Shown here in pieces: positions 1-12,769 of a stretch of 64,000 bases of DNA (position 1 is its first letter; each line of letters begins with the position of its first letter). Source of the DNA: Mangifera indica. Lineage: Eukaryota; Streptophyta; Magnoliopsida; Sapindales; Anacardiaceae. Location: assembly GCF_011075055.1 (NCBI RefSeq), contig NC_058149.1, positions 5,028,449 through 5,092,448 of the forward strand, read 5' to 3'. The notes beneath the pieces were generated by a model. It did no database searches and was not told the DNA's origin. It saw only the letters and a program-made list of their open reading frames with translations. A program made the translations under genes and the position numbers.

Positions 1-39
1 TATCATGCTCCTATTGACCTTCTTACACATACATGATTC

Positions 40-2230
40 ATTTTGTTTTTGACAAAACCAAACTCATGCATAACTTCATCAAAACAAATGTTTCAGTTTG
101 TAGAAGCTTTCTCAAGCCCATAAATGGTCTTTTACAACTTGTATACTTTATCTACTTGTCCAACAAGAATGAAACCATTAGGCTGCTCCATATAAATGTC
201 TTTTACAAGATTACCATTCAGGAAGACAGTTTTGACATCTATTTGAAAGATTTCATAGTCATAGTATACAACTATAACAAACATAATCCTAATAAACTTA
301 AACATAACTACTAGTGAAAAGGTCTCATCATTATCAATGTTATGTTTTTGAGTGAAACCTTTGACAACCGTTCATACTTTATAGGTATACACGTTACCTT
401 CTATATTAGTTTTCTTTTTGAAAACTCATTTACATCTTTACGTATTTTATGCCTTCAGGTGCATTCACCAAAATCTATACTTAGTTCTGGTACATGGAGT
501 CTATTTTAGATTTTATAGCATCCAACCATTTAACAGAATCTAGACTCGAGATAACGTCATTGTAAGTCTTTGGCTTGTCATCAGAGATGACCAGCATATC
601 ATTGTGTTGCGTCATAAGAAAACCAAATTTTTTTGGCTCATGACGTACTTGTGTAGACTTACGTATCTCTTGTGTGCTTTAAGGTTGTTCCTATTAGGAT
701 AAAGAAACTTCCTTATCATGATCAATCATTAATGATGACACTTCATCTTGTCTAATATTTATGGTATCTTATGGTATAGGAATTTCATCGAGTTCCACCC
801 TTCTCCTATTGGTTCTTTTGAGAATAAATTGCTTTTCAATAAACATGTTAATACAAACAACAAAGACTTTTTACTCCTCTAGGTGATAGAAGCAGTATCC
901 CTTGTTACCTTAGGGGAGCCTACAAAGATAAACTTTTTAAACTTAGTACTCAGCTTGTTCAAAGTTAATTTTTTGACATAAGGTTCACAACCCCAAATCT
1001 TTAAGTAATCTAGATTAAGTTTTCGCTCAGTTCACAACTCTATAGTGTTTTATTCATAGATTTAAATAAGACACAATTTAGTGTATAAGCAACAATTTTT
1101 AAGGCATGACCTTAAAAAGACATGGGTAGATCAATAGAACTCATCATGGACTTGACCATTTCCATCAAGGTTCTATTATTTCGTTTAGATACACTAATAT
1201 GTTGAGATGTACAAAGAGGAGTGAGTTGAGAGATTATCCCATGTTCTTTCAAGTATCCTCTAAATTCAATACTTAGATATTCACCTTCACGATCACTATG
1301 AAGAATTTTAATTTGTTTCTTATGTTGTTTCTTATGTTGCTTTTTTACCTCATTCTTGAATTCTTTAAATTTATCAAAACATTCAGACTTGTTTTTCATA
1401 AAAAACATATAGCCATATCTACTTAAGTCATTAGTAAATGGGATAAATTAGGCTTCCTCATATATACTATGCACTATCATAGGTCCACACACATTACTGT
1501 GAATTATCTCTAATAGTTCAGTCATCTTTTCTTTGTGTCTAATGAAGGGTTTTATAGCCATCTTACCCAATAGGCATGATTTTAATCATAAGATTAGAAA
1601 TCAAATTATTGCAAGACTTTTTGTTTAAGAATTCTTGATATACATTTTGATCCTATATGGCCTACCCTATAATACCACAGATACATGGTATTCAATTGAT
1701 TTGATTTTAATCGTTTATTACTTTACACATTGAGAATTTTATTATCCAGTTTTAAAATATATAACCATTATGCAATTCAGTTGTTCCATAGAGAATATTA
1801 CGCTAATGGTTACAATACCACTGACAATAAAAAATGAATATCCTTTTTTATCTAAAACAGACACAACAACTAAGTTTCTAGAAACATAATAAAAATTAAT
1901 TGATTCTAAAACTAGCTTAGTAGGTAACCTAAGATAATAAACACCTATGACTAAAGCAGTAATATGTGCTCTATTTCCAATACGTAGGTCAACCTCTCAT
2001 TTGGCAAGCTATCTACTATGTCACAATCCTTGCATATTAGAACAAATATAAGAACCACATCATATGTCTATAAACCAGGATGAACAAGGAGAATAGTTTA
2101 TCTCAATAACAAACATATATGAAGTAGAAGCTTTTGTTGTCCTTTTCTTCTTGCTCTTTAAGAAGATTTTGCAATATCTCCTTTAGTGACCAATTTTGTC
2201 ATAATAAAAGTAGACAACCTCAAATATAAC
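40..2230 (-). pseudogene. Copia-1 gag-pol remnant (zinc knuckle, protease, integrase, reverse transcriptase)
   Basis: Reading right to left on the minus strand, a degraded CCHC-like segment ('FYYDKIGH') near 2190-2220 is followed by a protease segment near 2060 in which the expected D-T-G has become D-I-stop. An open 98-codon stretch at 1112-1408 contains an integrase core ('HSDREGEYLSIEF', then the conserved 'NRTLMEMVKSMMS'). The RT block at about 100-330 reads 'QIDVKTVFLNG', then 'DIYMEQPNGF', a stop, and 'KTIYGLEKA'. These are copia pol hallmarks. Frame changes and stops between the blocks show it is not translated. The 33-314 open frame on the plus strand is only the antisense of the RT block. 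Confidence 0.85.
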
Positions 2231-3200
2231 TCTTGGTGTTAGTAGGGTGAATACTATATATCGCCTTGCATCGACAAATGCATTTTCTACTTATGCCTCT
2301 AATATACTTCACTTTCGTTTTGGCGAACAAGCAAAGTATACCAGTTAAATCAGACCCAATATAAACATCTCCTAATTTTTTGCTTGTTCGAAGTGTACCT
2401 TTCGTTTTATTGAACAAGGTTCCAACAAACAAGGCTTAATCAAGGTATCATATTGGAAGACAAACGTTATATTTAATTTGAGGGTTTGTAATTAATTAGT
2501 CTCATCAAATTAAAGTAGTATGTTATGGTGATATTTGCAAAAATATAACCATCCATATACATACAACAATGTAAAATAAATGTGTCAGCACACACCATAA
2601 CTAATGTCAAGCTCCTCGAGCTAAGAAGGATTTGACTGGTCACCCTAAGTGAATCTTCATTTTTGAGTCTTCCTTGTTCTTTCACTGTCAGTTTTTAATA
2701 ATTACATGACTTTGTTTCCTAGTTGCATAATTCTAATAAAATAAAATCAACCTAAACTAAAGAAGAATGAGGATAAAGGCAGGATGAGTTTGCTCTATTT
2801 CAGAATTACAACCCAAAGAAAATAAAAAAAATAAAAAAAAACAACATTCATATTGGTTCTTTGGTTGTGTACTAGGCACCATGCATACATACATTCATAC
2901 ATATATAAACAATTAAAAATTAAATTTTAATTATTATTTAACCAAGTGTAAAATTCTTTTGGTCCTTAAAGTTTTGTAAAATTATTTTTTAACCCTAAAG
3001 CTCAAAAAAATTCAATTTGACCTAAATTCAACAAAACAAGACCAAATTGTAATTTTTAACTTTGTCAAACATGTAGGTGAGACGTTCAATCATGCTTCTG
3101 GAATTTAACAAAATTCCAGAAAGATACACGACTTGTGCACAGTTGAGGGCATGACTAGAATCAACCTAGGCGGACTTCATTGTGCACCATGTGCACAGTC

Positions 3201-3320
3201 ATGCAAAGCTCACAATTAGACTAATTTTGGTCCAGCCATGATGCAAAGCTCACAACTGGAACAACATTGTTCCAACCATGATACAAAGTTTACAGCTAGA
3301 ACAATCATGTTCCAATTGTG
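3201..3320. repeat. Three imperfect 40-bp tandem units in the copia-1 leader
   Basis: Units start at 3201, 3241 and 3281 with ATGCAAAGCT, ATGCAAAGCT and ATACAAAGTT, and each ends in a form of GTTCCAACCATG. The period is exactly 40 bp. It lies between the primer-binding site and the pol remains. Confidence 0.7.
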
Positions 3321-3744
3321 ATCATTTTGGTGCCTCCACTTGGCACCTCTATGCAAAGCTGGGAATATGTCATGCATGGATGGTTTCCAAATGAGTCTTC
3401 TAGATTTTTTAGTGATAAGAAATTTAGAAAACTCCTATTCTCTGTAAGCCTTCACCAGGGTGATAAAATATGACACGTAAACTATATTTACACCAGTGGC
3501 AACAACTTTCAACCTAAATACAATTTGCACAAATGATAAAACTCAAACAAAATATTTAGAAATCGTCACTCAATAATTTAACACATGTTTACAGTGTTCA
3601 TGAGACTTTACAAATCATGTGACAACACGATTGTAAATCATCTTTACCAATTTTTAGAGTTTCGATTAATTCAATTACATGCAACAACAAGTAAAATAAT
3701 CAAAACAAGCAAGTATAATTTTTATGAAAATATGTCTAAACGGT

Positions 3745-3758
3745 GGCTCTAATACCAT
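3745..3758 (-). other. Primer-binding site of copia-1
   Basis: The minus strand reads TGGTATTAGAGCC next to the LTR end, one base different from the TGGTATCAGAGC used by plant copia elements to pair with the 3' end of initiator methionine tRNA. Confidence 0.75.
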
Positions 3759-4148
3759 TGTAAGGTTTTGGGGCACCGACAACTGATAACACAGTGAAAT
3801 TAAAAATTTATAAAATCATACAATCCTAAAACTCTAGCTAGGATGCCCATTTTAAAACATATTTATCGTGAACATACAAAACATTTATAGGGTGTTTTAG
3901 GGTTTATACTTGCATTGGTGGCTCTTTTAAGTCTTCACATGGCAAAGAAATGAACATTATCTAACCCTCGTGAGGCAACACCATGGTATCCAGCATAAAA
4001 GACTATCTAGGAAGAAGGTTGCTAGGGCTCTTGTGTGTTAGACAAGAATGTGTTCTCAAAAGGAAGAGAGAAAAACATAAAAACCCAAAAGGTTACTAAA
4101 GGTTTTGTAAGTGCATATATGTATTATGTGTGATGGATGTCTAGCGCA

Positions 4149-4231
<83 letters not shown>

Positions 4232-5527
4232 TGCACAGGAATCCTAATTCAATTAGGATTCCAACTTTACACATGCTAAAGTGACATGCATAGGTGGCGT
4301 ACTTGGTGGCACCTATGCATATCTCTAAGCATGCACGACTTGGACAATACATGTCTAGTCGTGACATGCTTCCTTGAAGCATGGGTCAATCAGGCCATGC
4401 CTTACATAGCTAGCATCAACACACCAAGTACACATGGCTATGTACTTCAGTCAAAGCATGGTCAAACAAGTCCTCTCATCTTATAGGGTAAACCCGATCC
4501 ATTCATGTCTTTTTTTTGTCCCTTAAACACTAGAACTATCACCTAATAATCCTTGCCACTGGGTTTGAATAAACCTCTCTATGCGTATGATCCATAAGCT
4601 CTCTAGTGAACCAGTAGTGTTTAAATTCAGACACAAACCAAGTTGATATCTAACAAAACCTCATGATCACCCAAATGACAAAACGTCAATGAACATCTCT
4701 TAAGTTTTTATAACATCACAATTACGTGCAATTTAATCTTTTTGTTAACCAATATCTCTTGAGGCTGAAATATAAAAATGTGTCTATCTCAATAGTTCCT
4801 TGGTATGAACTGATGCATATTAATGACTTACACAGATTAGGTTACAACTTTATCCCATTGTGGCTATAAATTCAAGTAGTCATAAATGTCATACAGTATT
4901 CTCATGTGAAATATCTTCTCATGTGCTCAGAAGTGACAAATCTTTTATTGATTAACCATAGCCTTCATGTATCTCACTACTCTAGTTATGACAATATGTT
5001 AGATAGTGTCAAACTATACCAATCCTTACATGAGACAGTCTAGTGACCTCAAGTCATAAGATCACATGCACTCGTGGTGTTCAGATAATTTATTCCATAA
5101 ACACTGGAGTAACAATCCATATGGATATCCTTTGGTAGGGTCAATCTAATGAACATGTCTATAACATGCACCCATATTTTGTACTAAGCTATCTATGAAT
5201 AGTTTTGACATGTAAGAACTATCATCACCTTTCGATAGGATGGCTTAACACTAAGATAATCTCATCATCATTACATGCGCCTTTGTTCAATGTAATGTCA
5301 GGATTACGAACATTTCTAGAATGACCATTTAATACATGCATAAGGTTCTCGCAATCAGTTGTTTTATCTCCTCGTCATAGTTTTACTATTCTAAGGACAT
5401 GTTATTCTTACAATCATATAAAAAAGACACATATAAATTGAATAATAATAGATTTTTTATTAATTAATGAAATAGAATTATATCCTCAATTGTCAAATCA
5501 ATTGACTCTAGGACACCAACTCTAACA
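3759..5527 (-). repeat. 5' LTR of copia-1 (about 1.77 kb)
   Basis: On the minus strand it begins TGTTAGAGTTGG at 5527 and ends CTTACA at 3759, immediately before a primer-binding site, giving the usual TG...CA ends. The right half (about 4560-5527) is clearly homologous to 38600-39616, which independently supports the outer boundary. A long AT microsatellite at 4152-4229 lies inside and inflates the length. The promoter was not identified. Confidence 0.75.
4152..4229. repeat. (AT)n microsatellite, about 78 bp
   Basis: Uninterrupted AT dinucleotides inside the copia-1 LTR. A string of Ile-Tyr codons read across it is an artefact of the repeat. Confidence 0.95.
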
Positions 5528-8500
5528 AATAATAATGAACATGTATCACAAATAATATAAATTCAGTTTTGAATATCTAATTAAATACTAATATAATGAT
5601 ATATCATCTAAATATTCAATTAAGTATTTAAAACTAACTGTGTATAATATTATTCGTATCATAAGATGTTTGAACATAAGAAGACACGTGTAATTTTTCA
5701 AAACAAAAATATTTTTTCTATGAAAATAAATGATTTTGGTAGGAAGAAGACAGGTTAAGTTATAGTAATAATTTAACATGAGATTAGTTTAAAACTTTGA
5801 TGGAGTGCTTGAAAGTGTTTTTATAGGAAATATTTTTACACGAAAATGCTTTTCCTGTTTTAGAGATGAGAAATGCCTTCTCATAACTTTTTGAAAATGC
5901 AAAACATTTTGCGGACACCTAGTTAAACATGGGAACCTTCATTCTCTGGTTAAGTAAAAATTACCTGAATAAAATAAAATAAAATATATTTTATAGGATG
6001 TGGAATCAAGATGACACATCAAAGCAAATGGAATATTTATTTCTTGTATAGCATCGGCAAATATGGATTTTGTGTTAATTTAATAAAACATGGGTTAGCG
6101 TGGGTAAATATTGATATTGTGTTAATTTAGTAAAATATGGATTAATATATAGTTTAGCGAGTTAATTTATATGGACACATCGTTTTTAATTTTGTTAACT
6201 ATCCAATATGAATAAAATTAACTTATAATATTTTGAGTGTGGTTATTGAGATTTTAATATGAGAGTTCAGTCAACTATTATAAAAATAGGTTAAAACAAT
6301 AAAATACCTATCATAAATATTGTTATTAGAAAGTAAATAGGAAAAGGTTACTAATTTCATCAGATTGACAATTACTCGAATATAGAAGTCTCATAACATT
6401 TTGACAATGCAAAATATAATGCAGACACCCCCTCAAAAATAAATGAATTTGTTTAGTCAGAAAATTTTCATAATGAAAATGGGAATAAAAAGAAAAGAAA
6501 AAAGAATTGAAGGGTGGAGCCAAAAATGCTTGTTCCAACACAAAAAAGGCAGTCCAAACTCTCGATTACGAGGGGGCCAATGGTTGACCAAGAAAAATAG
6601 AAAGGTGATAGGGAAAGAGAGGGAAAACCAAAAGTGATCTCAGAAAATAACAAACTTTAACAAGCTTATAAAAATAATTATTAATAATAATATAGTAGAG
6701 GACAAAGAACAAAACCCATTTAGTTATTATTGTGTGTTTTTATTTAATAGCTTTTTCAAGTTAAAGTTATTGATAATATATTTTTATTTTATTAATTGAT
6801 GTGTGTTAGGGATTGAATTCCAAAATTTACTGTCTTTTCTTGTCTCTTCATGGATTGGATTATGGGTGTCCTTTCTTTGCACCTTTCGGCGCTCACCTTT
6901 GACCACTTCTTTGACTGTTTTTTAAATTTATTTTTCTCCTTTAAAAAAAATATTTGGGATTTGTTTTGCTTCCATAAGGAGGATTTCACACTTGGGTATT
7001 TCTTTAGGATCATAGAAATAGGAATATTTTGTCTTATTATATAAGCATTAAGAATGTGACTATATGTACATCAACCTTTAGATTAGCTAGTTTGTATTAG
7101 AAATTGTTAAATTACAAACATTAGTAGAAAGTAATTGTCAAAAATAAAAAAAGAAAGACAAGGAGAAAGAAAACCCTCCTAAGTTCATTTATATGAATAT
7201 ATTGTTGTATGATAGAAGACCTATAAATAAAATTTTGAGGGTCAAAGTTTTATAAAATGTAAAATATAAAAAATTTGATGAAATTTGAATTAAGTCCATG
7301 TGAAATTTTAAAAATTGATTTTTATATATATAAAATTAAAAAACTTTCAAAATCAAGGAGGTCAATCAACCTTCTTTGACCCCACCTAGGCCTGTCATTG
7401 TAATTTCATAAGATACAGTTTGAATAAATTATTATAAGAAAACCACATGTATTATGTATATACTTGGGACTGGATTGGAGATTAATTTATTATTTAAATT
7501 TGATTCCCTCTTCAATTAGAGCAGTCCTTTATGCATATATTTTGAATATTCAGATAATATATTATTATGTGATTATTATGTTACTTTATTTATAATTCAA
7601 ATCGTTCAATCAAATAATGATACAATAATTAGATAACCAATTAGATATTTAAAATTAGATGCATATAGTTTTATTGATGGTTTTATTGCTCCAACAAAAC
7701 CATTATCACAAGTTAATTAAGTGCTCTTGCCACTTGGGTTTAAATTATTTTACCATAGTACTTTGTGGATACCAAAATGTAATTGAATATGCAATTGCTA
7801 ACAAGGTCACAATCACATGCCAATTTTTCTTAAAAAAAGCTACATTTTAAAATGAAAAATGCAAATAAGTTTTAAGTTATAGTCAAATCTAATCTCTGCA
7901 AAAGCTTTCATCCCTTTTCTTTAAAACTTGATGTGGGGAAACCCTTCTTTTATCTCTTTTATTTTTTAGTGTTTGGTCTCAATCCTTGTTTCCTCCCTTT
8001 TGTTTTTTTGCCTGTTTACTAGCACATGTCGGCCACACCATACTAGTTCTCCACTTTTTTTATAAATTTTGTTAAGGTCCCCCAAGCTTTAAAATTATTT
8101 CACTCAAAGGCTCTTCAAATGGTAAAGAGACCCTTAATGAATTGCTATGATATATAATATGTTAAACTCCTTTTAATTTTAACGAGGAATAGTTACTTAA
8201 ATCAGACTGTCTTTTTCAAAGTTAAATTATCCACATTACACATAATAAATCTCTATAATTATTGTATTAGAAAAGTAAAAAATTTAATCTTGATAAATCG
8301 TTATTAGGTTTCGAACTTATACCTTGTTTATTATTTAAATGCCAACTTTTATCATTTAAACTATCACTTAAGTGTCATATCTTGAATTTCTTATTTATTA
8401 ACATGTTAATAAGTTCAAAACTTAACTTAAATTGGGTTCAAATTTGGACAAAATAAATGTTAGAGATACTGTTAAGAATAAGGAGATATGTTAATTTGTG

Positions 8501-10042
8501 ATAAACGGGAATTTCTTCAATGGTTTCTTAGAATTCAAAAGAAAGAAAATAAAAGAAATGTACTGCGTTGATTTCTGAATTTTGGGAATTCAAAAGGGAC
8601 TACAATTAATTTCATCAAAGCTCGAGGAACCTAATGATATTTATTCCAACTTTATTATGTAGCTTTGACCAGGGAATTATTGTAAATTAAAATGAGCATC
8701 TTGGCAACCAAAACAACTATTTGTTTTTAAATCTTTTATGTTTTTTAATGATTAAAGGATTAGGGTTTTGTCTTCAAGAAAAAGAACAAACAATCGTGAT
8801 TCAAGGACACGTTGTGTATAATTAATTCATTTTCAACTTAATTACCTTTTCTTTATGTTAATCTGGTAATTATTATAATCATTTGAGCTTAGTGTTTCTA
8901 TTATCATAATCACCTAGTTATGAGGCCGCACGTGCTGGTTGACTAGAGTTTTTCTTGCGCTAAGCGTGCAGTTGATTGTTTGCTAGATTACTCGTGATTA
9001 TTCGAAAGTTTAGCTAATTGATTAATAAGTTCCTTTGAAATACTTCGTATTTAAGATGTTAATTAATTAATTTTAGAAAATGAAATTTAAAAAAAGGTAG
9101 GTTTGCGTCTTGCTAACTATCCATGCATCTTTTTATAAGCTATAGTTGACGGTTTTTATTGAAAGCGTTTTTTCTTAGCAACATTAGGGTGTTATTGAGT
9201 TTAGTTGAATAATTTTTTATTTGAGTATCGGTAGGGAGTTCTTGACTTGAACTAAAACTCTAGACAAAAATATCTTATTCGAGGTTTTTTTTTCAAAAAA
9301 ATTGCATTTAAGCTTTGTAGCTTTCAAAAAATTACGTTTAAATCTTTCCAAGTTATATATTTATCTATCACAACAATATTCAAAGTTTGAAGATAAAATT
9401 TTAAGAATTTAAGTGTAATAGTTAAAACTTTAAAAATTTATTAATATTTTATTTGAATTGAATTATGAATTTATGAGTTCACCAAGTTGACCAGTAATAA
9501 ATTTAAGTTCAATTCAATATTAATTAGATTGAACTTGACTCAACATAAGTGGCTTGGCTAGATTTACATCCCTAGTAAGTGAACATGTTTGCATTGCATT
9601 TGAAAATGTTTTTATAAAAAGTGCTTTTACTTGATTATTTTATACAAATTATTCATAAGCTGTCATAAAAATGAAAAAAAAATTAATAAAAAACCTGAGC
9701 TATTTTGAAATATGAAATATGAAGTAAAAATAAAAGTAAAATCGTTTTCAGTACTGTTTAGATGATCGTTTGTAAATCTGTCATGCATGCACTCAAAAAT
9801 CAAAATGCTTCTCCACACTGGGAAAAAAGTGCTTTTTACTCTCATCAAATGGTTCCAACAACCAATAGAAAGCACTTCTAATTGCTCAGAAGTGCTTTTT
9901 GACTGCCAAATGAGTCGGGAAAAGTAATACAAAGCAATGAGGATTCCTAGGATTGCAAATAATGTTAAGCATACACATGCTGGGCCAACTTGGGCCAAGA
10001 AATCGGGCCCAATAGCATAACACCCATCCAAACAAAGGTTTT
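5528..10042. other. AT-rich intergenic DNA without a recognisable gene
   Basis: Short open frames here (for example near 6326-7044, 7659 and 9663-10031) have no recognisable domain, no initiation context and AT-driven composition. A fold-back element lies at 7530-7667. A weak palindrome around 5560-5640 with arms resembling TTGAATATCTAATTAAATAC may be another small MITE. Nothing else could be identified. Confidence 0.6.
7530..7667. mobile_element. AT-rich fold-back MITE (family P), copy 1
   Basis: The two ends are inverted copies: the left arm begins TATGCATATATTTTGAATAT and the right arm, read on the other strand, begins TATGCATCTAATTTTAAATA. The arms converge on a TTATGTGATT-like core typical of the other family P copies in this window. 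No coding capacity. Confidence 0.55.
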
Positions 10043-10302
10043 GCTAAGGGTGGATTCGATCTTAATTGGCTCAGTTCGAACGAGTTACGTTTGAGTTGAA
10101 GCTCTAGTTCGATAGGTTGATTGAAGATCAATTTACATATTATTTGGTGATGTTATTATTTCATCACAATAGTATTTACCTCGTTGATAACTCTCTAACG
10201 ACATTATATACCAATTTAAACAAATTCAAATTGGGTATTTTATATTTCATTTGAGCTCGAATTGGCTCCAAACTCAACTCAACTTAGATCGAATCCACAA
10301 AT
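10043..10302. mobile_element. Small terminal-inverted-repeat element (about 260 bp)
   Basis: The left end carries GGTGGATTCGATCT and the right end, on the opposite strand, GTGGATTCGATCT. Inner arms share a GAGTTGA/GGCTC-rich sequence. AGGTTTT occurs on both sides (10036-10042 and 10303-10309) and may be the target duplication, but the exact ends are uncertain. Probably a MITE; the superfamily cannot be assigned. Confidence 0.5.
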
Positions 10303-10621
10303 AGGTTTTCGTTGTATCATTGCTTGAAACTTACATGGTTGTGCTTTCTATATATGCTTTCATTGGAGCCATTTGATTCTTATTTTTTAAAAATAATATC
10401 TTCCATATATTAAACCCATGAACATGAAATATCTTAAATATTTTTGAAATTTTTTCAACAAATATTTGCTTATATGATTTTTATATTTAGTAAACATGAA
10501 TATAATTGAAATGACTTTATATTTCTAAACCATTTTCATTTAAATTTTTTATTATAAAAATTAAAAATATAATAGAGGAACAGAAAAGACTAACTCAATG
10601 AAAATTGAATTAGAATTTGTG

Positions 10622-11451
10622 TAGCCAAATAACTATCTCCTACCAAAACTTTGATGCGATAATTTTTCACTTTTTAAATTTAAAAATTCCAATTTTCTAT
10701 CCATTATTTATGTCTATTAGTCAATTTTATAATGTGAAAAGATATGAAGGTCATTTTTTATAGATTTTTTTATCTTCTTTTTTCTCCCTTATTAATTCTA
10801 TTTTCTCCTATTCTTTCTATTTCCCCTTTTCCTTATATTGTTTCAGTTATCTCTTTCCCCCATTTTCTTCATCTTTTATTGTTAGTGTCATCTCTTTTTG
10901 TCATCGGTAATCTCTTCTCTATTTGACCTCAGTCAATTTTTCATAATCTAAGTATGATCCATAACAATATTGATGTTTCTCTTGTCATTGCTAGTGATTG
11001 TATTTCATCTCTCATTCTTGTTATGTCTGAATTGCCTAAATTTTTTTTGTCACCGACGATTAAGTCTTGTCTCCCTCTTCTTGTCATGACCATTTCTCCT
11101 CCATCTCTCTTGATTGACCTCCCTTCTACCCATAATCGATTCTATTGCTTCTTCCTCATTAGTAATTGAAATTTTCTTTTTAGGAGCCTAAGTAATGAAA
11201 TTGTAAGTTAATTAGGGTTTAGCTATTTTTTAAAAGTTTAAGTGATAAGTTTTTGAATTGGCAAGGACATGGTGGTAATCTAACATTTTTATTAATTATA
11301 ATGGGAAGTTAGTGAAAAACAATGATTTTTGATAAAATCAATCATAATTCATTAACGAAAGTGGATGATGAGTAGGAAATTAAATTTTTCAAATTTAAAA
11401 CGTAAAAACTATTATTATATCAAAGTTTGGGTGAGTATAACCTGTGGGCCT
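10622..11451. mobile_element. Long-TIR fold-back element, copy F (diverged)
   Basis: The left end TAGCCAAATAACTATCTCC and the opposite-strand right end AGGCCCACAGGTTATACTC both resemble the termini of copies A-E (consensus GGCCAAAGGACTWATTCCCA), and both continue into ACTTTGAT and TTTTAAATTT. The interior is pyrimidine-rich on the plus strand, as in the others. I cannot find a target-site duplication; the right flank is a poly-T run. Oldest or a sister subfamily. The open frames at 10744-11169 are low-complexity translations of it. Confidence 0.5.
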
Positions 11452-11954
11452 TTTTTTTTTTTTCTAGAATTTACGCTATGTGGTATCGTTTGCATTTAAA
11501 ATTTATCGTATTTATCATAATTAAATAAAGAAAGAATTTAACATGTGTTATAAATCAAAGTAAATTAACATATAGTCTTATTGCTATATGAATAATGGTT
11601 AATCAATTTAGAAGGCAGGTATAAATTAAACCAGAAAAAGAGAACCCTTAGATCCATGTCTAGAAAAATGCATAATTCTGCTTGAATTTTAGTGGTTAAT
11701 TTATGATTTTGTCTTACAAAACGGGAGATTTTCTAATTGCATTGCATCCTACTCATTTCTAAATGCACTGACTTTTGTGAGTGAAAATGTTGGCCTACCA
11801 TTGGGCCAATTATGCTAGCCCATAAGTAAGTCAGGGCTGGGCTGAAAAAATTTAATATTTTATAGAGTAGAGAACATAATCCTAAGGTTTTATACATTTT
11901 TTTTTATTATTCTCGAAAATTTTTCTATTTGTATGACTTTGATTCATTTGTAGA

Positions 11955-12330
11955 TATTGGATCCGGGTCCACCCATGACGGGTCAACCCGACCCGATTTG
12001 ATTAACTGTCAAAAGGCAGTTGTTAACGGTTTTTGGCGGTTATTATTGGCAGTTGGACTTTTATATAAAGTCCTAACTGCCTCCCAAAGAAAAGTGATGA
12101 AAGAATGCTAATTTTACAGAAAACTCTTCTCTCCTGCCAAAACCAATGCACAATAAATTGGTCTCCCAATTGGAAATCAGTACGTAGGCAAATGGTGTCG
12201 TGGAAACAGACTAACGTCAACACCTCGCATAGAATTCGAAGACGCTTCATCAAAAACTAAAACGGGTACGTAAATTCGTATTTACAGATTTCATAGATTA
12301 TGATCCTGACATGTTTAATTGTTTCTAACA
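11955..12330 (+). repeat. 5' LTR of copia-2 (376 bp)
   Basis: Starts TATTGGATCC and ends TTTCTAACA; matches 19048-19422 throughout. The start is TA rather than TG in both LTRs, so the termini are of the non-canonical TA...CA type. It contains a TATA-centred palindrome at 12049-12080. Confidence 0.92.
12049..12080 (+). promoter_or_regulatory. TATA-centred palindrome in the copia-2 LTR (candidate core promoter)
   Basis: GCAGTTGGACTTT, then a TATATA core, then AAAGTCCTAACTGC: a 13-bp arm and a 14-bp arm that are reverse complements apart from one extra base. The same structure survives in the 3' LTR at 19142-19173 with one change. TATATAA is a plausible TATA box for the retrotransposon transcript; the dyad is seen, the promoter role is inferred. 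Confidence 0.5.
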
Positions 12331-12331
12331 T

Positions 12332-12345
12332 TGGTATCAGAGCCT
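12332..12345 (+). other. Primer-binding site of copia-2
   Basis: TGGTATCAGAGCCT one base after the LTR end; matches the 3' end of plant initiator methionine tRNA as used by most copia elements. Confidence 0.9.
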
Positions 12346-12769
12346 AGGATACATATTTGTTATATTTTCTGTGAATGATATTGCGTATATTATGCCAATT
12401 AGAATCTGTATATGAAAGTATGTTTAAAATTTCGCTTTTGGGGACGAATTTAATTCGGCCAAAATTGCATGAAATTGGTGTTGGGAAACATGTTGGATGA
12501 ATGCTAGGAATGATATTACATGTTTTTAAATTGAAAAATGACTCGAATTAACGTCAGAATCGATCAAAATAGACCTAAATCCGAGACCCAAGGCGTGTCT
12601 TTCTTGCTCGCCGTTTCTATGGATTCCAACGCCATCGACGTCGGAACTTGGAACGAATGGACTCCGCGTAGACTGGACTACAAAAGCCCTATGGTATTGT
12701 CGTCGAAAAATGGCCAATTAGGCGGACAGCAAGATTAGGGTTCATCACGTGATTTCAGGTCAAAATCGG

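Larger units (their letters stand above)
1..5527 (-). mobile_element. Copia-1: Ty1/copia LTR retrotransposon remnant, truncated by the window edge
   Basis: This is a minus-strand element. The 5' LTR lies at 3759-5527, the primer-binding site beside it, then gag zinc-knuckle and protease remains near 2050-2220, integrase at 1112-1408 and reverse transcriptase at about 100-330. RNase H and the 3' LTR lie beyond the left edge. The order PR-IN-RT is diagnostic of Ty1/copia. All coding parts carry stops or frame breaks, so the copy is dead. The stretch 2230-3740 should be gag but I can read no gag domain in it; it includes a short tandem repeat and A-rich tracts. Confidence 0.85.

Noticed and set aside
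2940..3080. TTTTGGTCCTTAAAGTTTTG segment as another fold-back family copy
   Set aside because: Superficial similarity only; the terminal GGCCAAAGGACT motif and an inverted partner are missing.
4056..4382. 108-codon minus-strand frame with an Ile-Tyr repeat
   Set aside because: Translation of the (AT)n microsatellite inside the copia-1 LTR.
9663..10131. Minus-strand frames of 122 and 81 codons
   Set aside because: No domain. The region has repeated AAGTGCTTTTT/AAAAAGCACTT sequences typical of MITE-like DNA, but I could not define element ends, so nothing was called.
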